Shown here piece by piece: positions 24,709-34,510 of a DNA stretch of 64,000 nucleotides. The stretch is from Cyanobacteria bacterium SZAS-4 (GTDB taxonomy: Bacteria; Cyanobacteriota; Vampirovibrionia; Obscuribacterales; Obscuribacteraceae). The stretch's first letter is position 1, and every line of letters starts with the position of its first letter. The DNA is taken from the NCBI GenBank assembly GCA_018266255.1, contig JAFEAT010000007.1, positions 124,001 to 188,000 on the forward strand, in the 5' to 3' direction. The notes beneath the pieces are model-generated. The model saw only the letters and a list, made by a program, of their open reading frames with translations, ran no database searches and was not told where the DNA came from. The translations under genes and the position numbers were made by a program.

Positions 24709-25891
24709 CGCTCTTATCGAACAGTTTATTGGCGAACTGACCAACTTTTATGAATGCGTCAAGAACGTCATTGACTTGAGTTGTATGTTTAGCCCGCATC
24801 GTATCTGGTACCAAACTGAGTGCGTCGCCGAACTTGCCTTGAAATATGTAACAGGTGAATAGCTCGTTCAAATAGCCCATCTCCAAGGTGCCGTGATTCT
24901 CATCGACGTCGTCTAGCATGGACAGGGACCGTTTGATGTAAGGCTCGGCTTCTTTGAATTTAGCGTGGCGCAAATAGGTCATTCCTAAACCAGCCACACT
25001 ATTCATCAAATTATGTTTGTCACCACCATCGGTGCGCTCTGAAATTGCAAGAGCGCGTTTGTAGAATTCAATCGCATCATCGAATTGACCAAGCGACAGA
25101 CAAGCGCTGGCCAGATGGTTCAAAGTTAGCACCAGGCGCGGATGGTCTGGGGTGTAGGCTCGCTCTTGAATCGTTAAGGCTCGCCGCCAAAGTGGTTCTG
25201 CTTTGTCGGCTCTACCCTGTTTAATGTATTGCACGCCGAGATTGTGCAAACTTTCGGCGACAGTTGGATGATCCAGACCGAGCTTGTTTTCTCGTATTTT
25301 CAGGGCGCGCTTACACAATGGCTCGGCCAGCGCGTAATTCTTTTTCTTGGAATGCAAAACGGCAAGATTGTTCAAACTTTCTGCATAGACAATGTCGTCT
25401 TTACCCAGTTCACGTTCCTGAATTCCGAGAGCCTGACTGAGCATCGGTTCAGCTTCTTTGAATTTGTCTTGGTCCAATTTTAAAATGCCGATTTCGGTCA
25501 ATGTTTTCGAAATCGATAGCTCATCCGCACCGAGACCTTTCTTGATCGCCAGCGCTTTTGAAAGCATTTCATCGGCTTCTTCGAAGTTCTGCCTGTCGGC
25601 ATAAAAGGCACCAAAATTCGTCAGTAACGCTGCTGATTCAAGCGTTTCTGGAAGTTGCTCAGAGTCGCACTGTTGATATTTGACGGCTTTCTTGAAGGCA
25701 TCTTCAGCATCGTCGAATCGACCTTGCTTAAACAAGACTTCGGCGAGCGCACCATATACAGTTCCCAGCGAATCGAGCTGGTCTGTTTCCTCGATTTGTG
25801 CAATTGCGTTTTGATAAAGCCGGATGGAATCGATGTAGTGCCCTTTTGTGAAGGCTTTCAGTGCCTCGCTTTCGCTCTTTTGCCAGGACAT
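24698..25891 (-). CDS. TPR protein (kinesin-light-chain type repeats), 397 aa
   Basis: Nearly the whole length is made of about eight 42-residue TPRs of the kinesin light chain type, for example AEPLCKRALKIRENKLGLDH and AEPLWRRALTIQERAYTPDH. There is no signal peptide, so it is a cytoplasmic scaffold. Its start follows the stop of the similar TPR gene 25914-27263 by 22 bases, and its end overlaps the DUF1648 gene. The partner is unknown. Such repeat proteins are abundant in this window and suggest lineage-specific expansion. Confidence 0.85.
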   Translation of the reverse strand: MSWQKSESEALKAFTKGHYIDSIRLYQNAIAQIEETDQLDSLGTVYGALAEVLFKQGRFDDAEDAFKKAVKYQQCDSEQLPETLESAALLTNFGAFYADRQNFEEADEMLSKALAIKKGLGADELSISKTLTEIGILKLDQDKFKEAEPMLSQALGIQERELGKDDIVYAESLNNLAVLHSKKKNYALAEPLCKRALKIRENKLGLDHPTVAESLHNLGVQYIKQGRADKAEPLWRRALTIQERAYTPDHPRLVLTLNHLASACLSLGQFDDAIEFYKRALAISERTDGGDKHNLMNSVAGLGMTYLRHAKFKEAEPYIKRSLSMLDDVDENHGTLEMGYLNELFTCYIFQGKFGDALSLVPDTMRAKHTTQVNDVLDAFIKVGQFANKLFDKSDES

Positions 25892-25913
25892 GATTGCTAC
25901 TCCCGATATCGCT

Positions 25914-27263
25914 CTATTTTATTACTTTGGCACGCTTTGCCTTTCCATTCTTTTTGGAGCTGTTTTTCTTAAGATCTTCCTGTGGAGCATCTTCTTCAGC
26001 TTCTTCATCAAGCGCTTTTTTCATTTCATCTTTTATCTGCCGACTGCTCTTTTTAGCAGGCACTTTTTTCGCTTCTGGCTTTTTGTCTTCTGACTTTGTG
26101 TCGGTAGATTTTGTGGGTGCTGTTGCTGATGGACCTGTCTTTTTTACACCGCTCTTTTTCAGCAGTCTCTTTCCCATTGTAATGGCCGTGCTCGGTAATG
26201 TTTGAGCAGCTTTGACAAAATTTTTCTGAGCCACATAGCAGGAGAACAAGCTCAGATTAAGACTGTCTGTAGTCTCCTTGTCCTGGATTTCCAGATCTTT
26301 CATGCGTTGCAGGGCGATCACGGTAAATTTCTCGCACTCTTTGAACTTCCGCTCACGCAAACGAATCCAACTGCGTTGACGCCAGGCGAGCATCATGTCT
26401 GGAGTGTTGCCGGCGATTTCTGCAATTCCTTCCAACTGACTGTAGATCTCTTCGGCTTGAACATATTTTGCTTGCAAGTAATAACTGATGCCAAGATTTT
26501 TCAGCACGCTGACGATGCCGGAATGACTCGGCGGGAGATAACGCTCACGTATCGTCAAAGCGCGTTTGTACGACGTCTCAGCTTTGGCAAAATCATGCTG
26601 CGCAAGCGCAACCATAGCTAGAACATGCAAACTCATCGCCACGTCTGGATGGTTACTGCCAAGACTTAATTCTCGAATTGCTAAAGCACGTCTGGCAAAT
26701 TCTTCAGACTGTCGATAGTCCTTTTTGTTGAACGCATGTACCGCCAGCAATCCTAATGTCGGAGCCAACCTGACGTTATCTTTTCCCAAACCTTCTTCTT
26801 GAATTGCCAGCGCCCCGCGCAGCAGAGCTTCTGCTTCTTGAGGCTTCTTTTCGGTTTCACATAAAGTTGCAAGCGACACCATACTGTCGGCAACATCGGG
26901 ATGTTTGTCACCCAGCAGTTTCTTGCGCATATCCAAACCGCGCCTTAAGAGCGGCTCTGCTTGCGAAAATTTCTGCTCGTTGAAGTAGACCAGTCCGAGT
27001 TCATCAATAACTCGAGCAACTTCAGGATGTTCTAGCCCAAGAACCTTGCCGCGAATCGCCAGCGCACGCGTCAGCTCGGCTTCTGCTTTGGGATAGTCTT
27101 GCAGGTGGGCATGAACCTGACCCAACGAATATAAAGTTGTGGCTACATTTGCCTGATCTTTGCCAGCCTCGACGACGGCTTTCTGCAAATATCTTTCAGC
27201 TTCCGAGTACTCGCCACGCTCCAGCGCGTTCACTCCTGACTGATGCAACTCTTCCCAAACCAT
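25914..27263 (-). CDS. TPR protein (kinesin-light-chain type) with Lys-rich tail, 449 aa
   Basis: Residues 1-290 consist of 42-residue TPRs such as AEAELTRALAIRGKVLGLEH and AETSYKRALTIRERYLPPSH. Further helical repeats run to about residue 365. The last 80 residues are strikingly Lys/Glu/Pro-rich (DKKPEAKKVPAKKSSRQIKD... KKNGKAKRAKVIK), probably disordered and able to bind nucleic acid or acidic partners. That role is inference. It is the first gene of a leftward operon with the TPR gene at 24698 and DUF1648. A GAAAGAG a few bases before the ATG serves as a weak ribosome site. Confidence 0.85.
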   Translation of the reverse strand: MVWEELHQSGVNALERGEYSEAERYLQKAVVEAGKDQANVATTLYSLGQVHAHLQDYPKAEAELTRALAIRGKVLGLEHPEVARVIDELGLVYFNEQKFSQAEPLLRRGLDMRKKLLGDKHPDVADSMVSLATLCETEKKPQEAEALLRGALAIQEEGLGKDNVRLAPTLGLLAVHAFNKKDYRQSEEFARRALAIRELSLGSNHPDVAMSLHVLAMVALAQHDFAKAETSYKRALTIRERYLPPSHSGIVSVLKNLGISYYLQAKYVQAEEIYSQLEGIAEIAGNTPDMMLAWRQRSWIRLRERKFKECEKFTVIALQRMKDLEIQDKETTDSLNLSLFSCYVAQKNFVKAAQTLPSTAITMGKRLLKKSGVKKTGPSATAPTKSTDTKSEDKKPEAKKVPAKKSSRQIKDEMKKALDEEAEEDAPQEDLKKNSSKKNGKAKRAKVIK

Positions 27264-27630
27264 TCTAATTACTCTTTCTTGCAGCTACATCAAGTTAAAA
27301 TAACACTTTTAAGGTCCATTTAGCCCTATTTGACGACCTTTCGCTTAAAAATTCAAATGCCCCCCTGGCATATAGCCAGGGGTAGCGTAAAAGTTAGCCT
27401 GGACGCGCGAGTTTTAGCACCGCATGTAACACCAGTTATGTGTTTCGCGGCAGACAAATCTATTCCACTCAACACGCTGTATCTGCGGTGTTGTTGGGGT
27501 TTTTCAATCAGATAGAAATTTGTTCTTTTTGCTTCTTACGGGGTGTCTGAAACCCGCGCTCCTTAGCTACAAACAATATAGCTCTCGGCCGCTGGTAGAT
27601 GTCAAATATTTAGCGGTTCTTAATTATGGT
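27264..27630. other. Intergenic region with a strong hairpin
   Basis: The 367 bases between the end of hflX and the TPR operon contain an 8-base-pair hairpin CCCCTGGC-ATATA-GCCAGGGG at 27362-27382. On the minus strand it is followed by a weak T-rich stretch (AATTTTTAAG), so it may end hflX transcription about 250 bases after the stop. The TPR-operon promoter must lie between the hairpin and 27263. No gene is convincing. Confidence 0.45.
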
Positions 27631-29367
27631 TCAGGCGCTGAATTTTTGGCGGGTTGGACAGACTTCTTGCAACACGTCCTGGATTGTTGTCAGCAGGCTG
27701 CCAAGTCCGACTCGCTTTGTCGCAGAAAGGATTACTGGGTTCGGCACCTGGGCAAGCAGGTAGGTCAAATCTTCCTTGCGCACGATGTCAGCTTTGTTGA
27801 GCACGGTGATCAGTGGTTTGTCGACCGCTCCCAGCTCGCTAAGAACGTCGTAGACGCTGGCAATGTGCTCTGAGACGTTAGGATGACTGGCATCGACAAC
27901 ATGAATCAAAACATCCGCCACGGCAACCTCTTCCAGGGTTGCGCGGAAAGCGGCAACCAACGAAGTCGGCAATTTTTTGATAAATCCTACAGTGTCTGTC
28001 AGCAAGACAGGGCTGTGGTCTGGAAGCGTCGTACGTCTTGTAGTCGGGTCCAGGGTGGCGAACAACTTGTCTTCCACAATCGCGTTTGACTTGGTCAACG
28101 CATTGAGAAGCGTCGATTTACCAGAGTTGGTATATCCCGTCAAAGCCACTACTGGATAGTTATCATCGTTGCGACGGCGACGTTGCGTATCACGATGAGC
28201 ACGGATGCGTTCGGTTTCTTTTTCGAGAGAGTTAATGCGCTCGCGAATTCGGCGTCGATCGATTTCCAGTTTCGTCTCCCCTGGACCTCTCGTGCCGATT
28301 CCGCCGCCCAGTCTGCTCAAGGTCAAGCCTTTACCAATCAGTCTCGGCAGCAGATACTTGAGTTGTGCCAACTCGACTTGCAACTTACCTTCTCTAGTCT
28401 GCGCACGTTGCGCAAAAATATCGAGAATCAATTCGGTGCGGTCGATAACTTTTACACCAACGACTTCTTCCAGAGTACGCTGTTGATTTGCCGTCAATTC
28501 TTGATCGACGATAACCAGATTCGCACCCATCTCTTGCACCATCAGCGCAAGTTCTTGCACTTTTCCAGAGCCAAGAAAATAACGTGGATCTGGTTGTGGG
28601 CGAGTTTGAGTCAAGCGCTCGCAGATGGTGGCACCTGCGGTGCGTCCCAATTGCGCAAGTTCATCTAAATCATCTTCGACTTGCCAGGAATTTTCGCCGT
28701 CGGTGACTAAGCCAACCAGAACAGCCCGCTCTTCACCTTCCGCCACAGGCAAACCTGGAGCGACTTTTCGGAACTCATCTTCTAGCGCATAAATGAGCGC
28801 TTCGAAATTTTCCTCTTGAGCTCGTCTTGCAGTTTCTGGCTCGAGGAGTTTCCAAATTTTTCCTTCACTGTCACGCCCCGGCAAAAGATGAGCTATGTGG
28901 ATAACATCAGCCATCTTCGCCTGCTCACCTCGTGAGCGGCTGAACGTGCCTTCGGGATTGACTTCGATTTGCGCAAGCAAATCTAGTCGATTGCGCGCAA
29001 GGCACTGCAAACTTTCTTTGTTCGGTCCATGACCACTTTTAGATTCGCCTGCCGCATTTGCCTTTGAAAGATGGGTGTGGATGATTCGATGCCCGCAAAG
29101 TCTGCCGGGACCGACGCGCACACCTCTCAACTCAGGCATGTTCACGTCTGACGGTTGACCGACAGTGACGTTAACGACCTGACCTCTGCGATTGACGACG
29201 AGAGAGACAGGTTGTCCGATTGAGTTTGAAAGTTCAGCGACTGAGTCAGCCAGTTCAATAGTGAGAATCTTATCCGCAGGAATACGCTGCGTAAGCAGGC
29301 GATTTAGTTGCCGTATTTCCGATTTTTTGAGTCCTTTGGATTTGGCGAGATCAACTTTGCCGTGCAA
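27631..29367 (-). CDS. hflX: GTPase HflX, cyanobacterial-type long form
   Basis: TTG 29367 lies directly after an in-frame stop and 7 bases from GGAGG (29375-29379), which fixes the start. Residues 1-190 are an N-terminal extension (SKGLKKSEIRQLNRLLTQRI... HIAHLLPGR). The HflX domain follows, with YFLGSGKVQEL and the hallmark LGGGIGTRGPGETKLEIDRR. The G domain has GYTNSGKSTLLNAL, DTVGF and NKAD. HflX is a ribosome-binding GTPase that splits stalled or heat-damaged 70S ribosomes. At 578 residues it is far longer than E. coli HflX. The extension resembles that of cyanobacterial HflX and is one of the best lineage clues here. Confidence 0.95.
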   Translation of the reverse strand: MHGKVDLAKSKGLKKSEIRQLNRLLTQRIPADKILTIELADSVAELSNSIGQPVSLVVNRRGQVVNVTVGQPSDVNMPELRGVRVGPGRLCGHRIIHTHLSKANAAGESKSGHGPNKESLQCLARNRLDLLAQIEVNPEGTFSRSRGEQAKMADVIHIAHLLPGRDSEGKIWKLLEPETARRAQEENFEALIYALEDEFRKVAPGLPVAEGEERAVLVGLVTDGENSWQVEDDLDELAQLGRTAGATICERLTQTRPQPDPRYFLGSGKVQELALMVQEMGANLVIVDQELTANQQRTLEEVVGVKVIDRTELILDIFAQRAQTREGKLQVELAQLKYLLPRLIGKGLTLSRLGGGIGTRGPGETKLEIDRRRIRERINSLEKETERIRAHRDTQRRRRNDDNYPVVALTGYTNSGKSTLLNALTKSNAIVEDKLFATLDPTTRRTTLPDHSPVLLTDTVGFIKKLPTSLVAAFRATLEEVAVADVLIHVVDASHPNVSEHIASVYDVLSELGAVDKPLITVLNKADIVRKEDLTYLLAQVPNPVILSATKRVGLGSLLTTIQDVLQEVCPTRQKFSA

Positions 29368-29624
29368 TCAATGTCCTCCACGAGGGGCCCGACTGGTTTT
29401 CGAAGTAAGCGGACAACGCGAATAAAAAAATAAGTCTCACATTCGGGATCATACCCTTAAAGACCGATAAATTCACCCATAATTAATCTCGAAGATCCTG
29501 CGATGGCCTGAAATTCCACCGTTGCGACAAACCCGATCGCAATCCAAAGTTTGCCTCAGCTATATCGATCGCAGGACCGATCAGGATCAGAAAGAGGGGA
29601 GAAAGCTCTATGCAAGCATTGTTT

Positions 29625-31091
29625 TCAGGAAGACAATGTTCCGTGGCGCAGCAACGATCGAGCACCAGACTCTCCGCAATTGCTTGGTGTTGGAATTACT
29701 TTGCTCGAATTGCAGATGTTTTCTGGGTCAAAAGATTGCTTAATCCATCTCATCGATTCCAGGCTCTCTTCGCTGAAAACAGAGGTCATGGCAGAGACCT
29801 TCTCGATGCCGATGCCGTGCTCGCCAGACAGCGTGCCACCGATACGAACACAAAGTTCGAGAATCTCTAGACCTGCTTTGAGAACGCGTTTGACTTCGTC
29901 GACGTTGTCTTTGTGATAGAGAATGCATGGATGCAAATTTCCGTCGCCTGCGTGATAGATATTTGCGATGGTTAAGTTGTAGCGTTCAGAAATTTTTGCA
30001 ATTTCACTTATTGTCGATGCAAGCTTAGAGCGCGGTATCACTCCGTCTAGCAGATAAGCGTGAGGTGCGATTCGACCCAACGCTCCAAACGCAGTTTTTC
30101 TTGCTTTCCAAATTCTTGCGCGTTCGTAAGCATCGTTTGCCCATTGCACAGAAATTGCTTTATTTGTACCGATGCAGGATTCCACTGTTCGACGTTGAAT
30201 TGTAATGCCTGTGCGAGGACCGTCCAACTCTATGATTAATAACGCGGCTGCTTCTCGGTCTAGACCCATGTGATAAGCATCTTCGACAGCGTTGATTGTA
30301 AGTTGATCGATCATCTCCATAGCTGCAGGCACCACTCCCGATGCCACCACATCAGACACTGCCTGCCCGGCAGCCTCCATGGTATTGAAGTATGCGAGCA
30401 TAGTCTCAACGGCTTGAGCACGCGGAATCAATTTGAGTGTGGCTTCGGTGGCAATGCCAATCGTTCCTTCCGAACCAATGAAAACCCCCAGCAGATCTAG
30501 CCCTTCCTTGGTGCGGCTTCTGCCGCCCAAAGTGATCACCTCACCGTTACTTAAGACAACTTTCAATCCCATTACGTGATTAGTCGTCATTCCATATTTG
30601 AGAGTGTGAGGACCACCAGAATTCTCAGCTATATTGCCACCAATGGTGGAGGCACTCTGACTGGAAGGATCGGGAGCAAAATAGAGTGAATGTTTTTGCG
30701 CAGCCTCAGAAACAGATGCGTTCGTTGCGCCAACTTGTACAATCGCAACTCGATCCACGGGATCGACGCTGAGAATTTTATTCATTCGCGTCAGCACTAA
30801 ACTGATACCACCCATGACCGTTGTGGCGCCACCAGATAGTCCAGTTCCTGCACCACGAGGTGAGACTGGAATTTTGTTAGCAAACGCAAGAGCCATCACT
30901 GCCGCGACTTCTTCAGTCGACTTGGGCAGAACAACCAGGTCGGGGCTTGCTACGTCGAGTGTCAGACCATCGCATTCATAGACAGCCAAATCAACGCGTG
31001 AAGACAAAACATATTTGTCTCCGACAATACCTCGAAGCTGCGTTTCAATACTCGACTCGATCAGCATGCGCATGATTGTAGCAGTAGGCAC
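29625..31091 (-). CDS. glcD: FAD-linked glycolate oxidase subunit GlcD-like
   Basis: The 488-residue protein has the PCMH-type FAD-binding domain with PRGAGTGLSGG and GGNIAENSGGPHTLKYGMTT. The C-terminal FAD-linked oxidase domain has YHAGDGNLHP and the closing GEHGIGIEKV. It is therefore a GlcD/D-lactate dehydrogenase-type flavoenzyme oxidising 2-hydroxyacids such as glycolate. GlcE and GlcF are not adjacent, so the exact substrate is open. GTG 31091 and ATG 31073 are both possible starts, neither with a good Shine-Dalgarno. The gene lies 21 bases after the stop of the exported TonB-C-like gene, which suggests co-transcription. Confidence 0.9.
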   Translation of the reverse strand: MPTATIMRMLIESSIETQLRGIVGDKYVLSSRVDLAVYECDGLTLDVASPDLVVLPKSTEEVAAVMALAFANKIPVSPRGAGTGLSGGATTVMGGISLVLTRMNKILSVDPVDRVAIVQVGATNASVSEAAQKHSLYFAPDPSSQSASTIGGNIAENSGGPHTLKYGMTTNHVMGLKVVLSNGEVITLGGRSRTKEGLDLLGVFIGSEGTIGIATEATLKLIPRAQAVETMLAYFNTMEAAGQAVSDVVASGVVPAAMEMIDQLTINAVEDAYHMGLDREAAALLIIELDGPRTGITIQRRTVESCIGTNKAISVQWANDAYERARIWKARKTAFGALGRIAPHAYLLDGVIPRSKLASTISEIAKISERYNLTIANIYHAGDGNLHPCILYHKDNVDEVKRVLKAGLEILELCVRIGGTLSGEHGIGIEKVSAMTSVFSEESLESMRWIKQSFDPENICNSSKVIPTPSNCGESGARSLLRHGTLSS

Positions 31092-31112
31092 CGGGACAGG
31101 CGTACAAGTGCT

Positions 31113-31976
31113 CTATCGGCGTTGCTGTTGCTGTCTGATCGTTTCCTGGTCACCCATCTGATACTTGAACCCTTGTTGAGGTCCATAGTTCTGGGTGAAT
31201 GTAGCTGACTTATCGACGGTCATACGGCGAGAACCTTGAGGAAACGCCAGCACCGCCATGTTGCCGTTGAGCGAATTAATCGCGGTCAGAACAATCGCGT
31301 TATAGATAGGATTGCCATTCTTCTGAGTCAGATGCGAATTAGCGATGTGTCCGTCGCGTGTGACGATATAAGCCGCCGCCGCTGCCATGGGAGGGCTGTG
31401 ATAGAACGCCGCATTCGCCATCGTCGAGTAGCGTTCGTACACCGCTGCGGCCACGCGTCGGTGCCATTCGTTCCAGGCGATCTGAAGTTCAGGCGAACTG
31501 TCTGGGTCGTTCGGATTAAATTGTTGAGGAGGCGGTCCACCGGTATTCGCATTCAAATTATGCATCTGCTGAGGTGGTGCTTGCTGCTGGGCAGGCATTG
31601 CTTGACCGAACTGCCCTTGAAAATCTTGCTGTCCCTGGTTCTGCGCGTTGCCTTGCAGAGGCGGTGGTCCCTGTGGCAAGGCGCCCATCGGCACCTGAAA
31701 ACTGCCCGGGTCAAAGGCCTGGTCGGGTCCCTGTTGCGGGGGAGCATTTCCTCCGCCGAACGGATCACCCATTTTTTGTATGTCATGACGGTTCAGGGTC
31801 GTGCCTTCGCCCCCCTGTCCTGTCGCGTTGACAGTTCCTTTGAGAAACTGTTGTGCGCTGACCGGCGAAACCAGAGCCAAACCCAAAAGCATCCCGAATA
31901 GATATCGGACTGTTTTGTAAGAATTGGATTTCAGCATCGGCGTTACACTAAGTTGACTGTTGGTATTTGATGTCAT
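31113..31976 (-). CDS. Exported TonB/TolA C-terminal-like protein, Pro/Gln-rich
   Basis: The N-terminus has a long n-region and a signal sequence (YLFGMLLGLALVSPVSA). ATG 31937 would give a shorter version. A Gln/Pro/Gly-rich linker spans residues 65-165. The last 110 residues read WNEWHRRVAAAVYERY, then YIVTRDGHIANSHLTQKNGN and ALAFPQGSRRMTV-like strands. This is the order of helix and strands seen in TonB/TolA C-terminal domains. The protein at 42119-42793 has the same C-terminal block (NGQIGNMVLKQTSGNPAYDR, FPQGTHR), so they are paralogues. The domain call is by pattern. A role linking to the outer envelope is inference. Confidence 0.65.
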   Translation of the reverse strand: MTSNTNSQLSVTPMLKSNSYKTVRYLFGMLLGLALVSPVSAQQFLKGTVNATGQGGEGTTLNRHDIQKMGDPFGGGNAPPQQGPDQAFDPGSFQVPMGALPQGPPPLQGNAQNQGQQDFQGQFGQAMPAQQQAPPQQMHNLNANTGGPPPQQFNPNDPDSSPELQIAWNEWHRRVAAAVYERYSTMANAAFYHSPPMAAAAAYIVTRDGHIANSHLTQKNGNPIYNAIVLTAINSLNGNMAVLAFPQGSRRMTVDKSATFTQNYGPQQGFKYQMGDQETIRQQQQRR

Positions 31977-32089
31977 GAGCCTACTTTATACTCTACTCTA
32001 AAAGCCCAAAAAGTAAATTCAGAATGGCAGCGACTGCGGACTGGCACTGATTAATTCAACAAAACAGCAAGTTACTAAAAGGGAAACCA

Positions 32090-32893
32090 ATGGCTCAATC
32101 CACACTACCATCAAGTGGCACGATAATCGATAGCCACGCTCACGTCGTAAAAGAATATTTTGAGACAGATCAAGAGGAAGTGATTCAGCGCGCTTTCGAC
32201 TCCGGTATTGTGCAGATGGTCAATCCGGGAGTGGTGTTGCACTCGATACCGGAACTGCTGGATCTGGCCGACCGATACGACCAGATATATACGGCAGTGG
32301 GTCTGCATCCACACGATGCTAAAGACTGGAACGACGAAAGTTTCGACGTGATCTACAAAGCTTGCCGCCATCCGAAAGTGGTGGCAATTGGCGAATGTGG
32401 TTTGGATTTTTTCTACAACAACAGCGACCATGATTCGCAAGTAAGAGCCTTGAAAGCTCAGATTCAAATTGCTGTCGAAACGGGCAAGCCAATCATCATT
32501 CACTGCAGAGACGCCTGGGATGAGACGATGACGCTATTAGAAGAAGAAGGGAAAGGCGAAATTCGTGGCGTATTCCATTGCTTCACGGGTGGTCCTGAAC
32601 TTCTGCCTCGTATAGAAAAACTGGACTTCTACGTTTCATTTTCTGGAATCGTCACCTTTCCCAAGTCAAAACCTATTCAGGAAGCGGCTGTGCTGGTGCG
32701 AGAAGATCGCATGTTGGTAGAAACGGATTGTCCGTTTCTGGCACCACAGAAGGTGCGAGGAAAGAAAAACGAACCATCCTATGTCTGGTACACAGCAGAA
32801 AAACTTGCAGAGTTGAGAAACACTACGCTTGGTGAGATTGCTGGCAAGTGCCGAGACAACGCTCGGGCGCTCTTCGACTTACCGGTTATCTAG
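32090..32893 (+). CDS. tatD: TatD family metal-dependent hydrolase
   Basis: The 267-residue protein has the TatD metal motifs in order: IIDSHAHV, AIGECGLDF, IIHCRDAWDE, FHCFTGG and ETDCPFLAP. It ends with GEIAGKCRDNARALFDL as in the family. TatD enzymes are TIM-barrel hydrolases with DNase/exonuclease activity, implicated in DNA repair and quality control. An AGGGAAA about 5 bases before ATG 32090 serves as ribosome site. It converges on the kinase gene at 32912, only 18 bases apart. Length and motifs are normal. Confidence 0.95.
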   Translation: MAQSTLPSSGTIIDSHAHVVKEYFETDQEEVIQRAFDSGIVQMVNPGVVLHSIPELLDLADRYDQIYTAVGLHPHDAKDWNDESFDVIYKACRHPKVVAIGECGLDFFYNNSDHDSQVRALKAQIQIAVETGKPIIIHCRDAWDETMTLLEEEGKGEIRGVFHCFTGGPELLPRIEKLDFYVSFSGIVTFPKSKPIQEAAVLVREDRMLVETDCPFLAPQKVRGKKNEPSYVWYTAEKLAELRNTTLGEIAGKCRDNARALFDLPVI

Positions 32894-32911
32894 AGCTTAG
32901 CGTCTTTTGCT

Positions 32912-34390
32912 CTAGCGCCTTTTGAATTTCCGCAGCAAATCGGAAGCTTCACCGTGATACTTTGATTGCGTTTGAACCTTCTGCAAAAGCTCGATGGCCT
33001 GCGTGTATTGATGTTTGCTGCCATACTTTACGGCCGCTTGAAGATAGGCGGAGTTGAGTGATTCAGTGTTGTCTGCAGCCAAATCGCCTTGCTGTTTCAA
33101 GCGTTCCAGAATACGCACCGCATCTTCAGGTCGGCCAAGGGAGCTAAGATTTTGAGCGACGGCAAGAAGGTCTTTGTATCGACTGATTTTCATGTAGGCG
33201 AAACTACCAGCGAGTACGGCGGCAAGCGCGACCACCTTGATCCACAGCTTACCTTTTGACAGAGCGCGCAGCTTTTTACGTCGCTGCGTCTTTATTTCTC
33301 GGTCTCCAATTTCGTGATCGAACTCCTGCGAGAAATCGACCGGCTCAGTTTCGTCTAGACCTGGCAGTTTCAAATAATTTGGTTCATTCCATGATGAAAA
33401 CGGAATCCAATCAGCGGTCTGTTTGTTCTTCTGTACACGTTCGCCCTGACACGCAGCGTTGAACTCTTCCCACAGCTCCTCAGCGCTTTGCTGGCGGTCT
33501 TTAGGCTCCTTGCTCAGAGCCTTACGAAGCACAGCCTCCAGTTCAGGAGTGAACACCGGATCCACACGAACAGACGAGAGCTTCGGTGCGGGCTCGTTCA
33601 CATGCAAAAACATCAACGCCATCAGGTCATCTGCAACGAAAGGTCGTTTGCCTGTCAGCGTTTCAAATATGACGATGCCCAGCGAGTAGATGTCGCAGCG
33701 GTAATCGATCTCCGCTCCCCGACAGCCTTCAGGGCTCATATAAGCTGGACTACCGCAGACTTTACCTTCCACTGTCAGGTCTGCAGACGTGGCGCCCGTG
33801 TCACCAATCATCTTGGCGATACCAAAGTCGACCACCTTGACGAAGCGCCCGCCCTGGTCTTTTCCCTGCAAAACGATATTCTCGGGCTTCAGGTCTCGGT
33901 GTACAATCTGGTGCCGATGCGCTTCTCCGACGGCGTCGCAGACTTGTTTGATAATGGCGCGAGCCTTCAACGGCGCCATATAGCCGTGCTCGCGCAAAAA
34001 TTGCGCCAGCGTCAATCCCTTCAAAAATTCCGTGCAAATGTATGGCTGACCGTCGTCCATGAAACCAAAATCGAAAAGCGTGACGATGTTCGGATGTTTC
34101 AGGCTGCTTGCGGTTTTTGCTTCGCGACGAAATCGCTTTACTGAGTCTTCTGAGGTCTGGTGCAGGTTGCGCAAAACTTTAAGCGCCATCTCACGCCCGG
34201 AATTTTCCTGCACAGCTTTGTAGACGATACCCATCGAGCCGCTGCCGACCGCACAGATCACTTTGTAGCGCCCGCCAACGATCGTACCAATGAGCGGGTC
34301 ATCGCCAGTAGGTATGAGTCTCGCACCATCTTCGGGACAGGCTTGGAGCTTGTCCAAATAGTGTGTATTACATCGCAAACAGACTTTCAT
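32912..34390 (-). CDS. Zinc-ribbon-headed Ser/Thr protein kinase 1, 492 aa
   Basis: The first 24 residues, MKVCLRCNTHYLDKLQACPEDG, carry CxxC and a later Cys of a zinc-ribbon-like head. The kinase domain spans about residues 42-310, with GSGSMGIVYKA, the VALK-type Lys, IVHRDLKPENIVLQ (about 163), VVDFGIAK and YMSPEG. All catalytic residues are present. A membrane helix (WIKVVALAAVLAGSFAYMKI) follows at about residues 380-402, and the C-terminus is a TPR-like helical region outside the membrane. It is the most downstream of three leftward kinases with the same head. Substrates are unknown. Confidence 0.92.
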   Translation of the reverse strand: MKVCLRCNTHYLDKLQACPEDGARLIPTGDDPLIGTIVGGRYKVICAVGSGSMGIVYKAVQENSGREMALKVLRNLHQTSEDSVKRFRREAKTASSLKHPNIVTLFDFGFMDDGQPYICTEFLKGLTLAQFLREHGYMAPLKARAIIKQVCDAVGEAHRHQIVHRDLKPENIVLQGKDQGGRFVKVVDFGIAKMIGDTGATSADLTVEGKVCGSPAYMSPEGCRGAEIDYRCDIYSLGIVIFETLTGKRPFVADDLMALMFLHVNEPAPKLSSVRVDPVFTPELEAVLRKALSKEPKDRQQSAEELWEEFNAACQGERVQKNKQTADWIPFSSWNEPNYLKLPGLDETEPVDFSQEFDHEIGDREIKTQRRKKLRALSKGKLWIKVVALAAVLAGSFAYMKISRYKDLLAVAQNLSSLGRPEDAVRILERLKQQGDLAADNTESLNSAYLQAAVKYGSKHQYTQAIELLQKVQTQSKYHGEASDLLRKFKRR

Positions 34391-34510
34391 TCGGACTCAG
34401 GTTAACCTTGCTAGTTCGTCTATCGCAGCTGGTTTGCAATTGAACATAAGACGAAGTTTTCACTCCCTTGTTGACCAGCTTACCACCCTTGTGCCCAAGG
34501 CTGGCAGTAC

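Noticed and set aside
27362..27382. Classical Rho-independent terminator
   Set aside because: The hairpin is strong but no clean T-run follows and it lies 250 bases from the hflX stop. It is kept only as a hairpin in the gap description.
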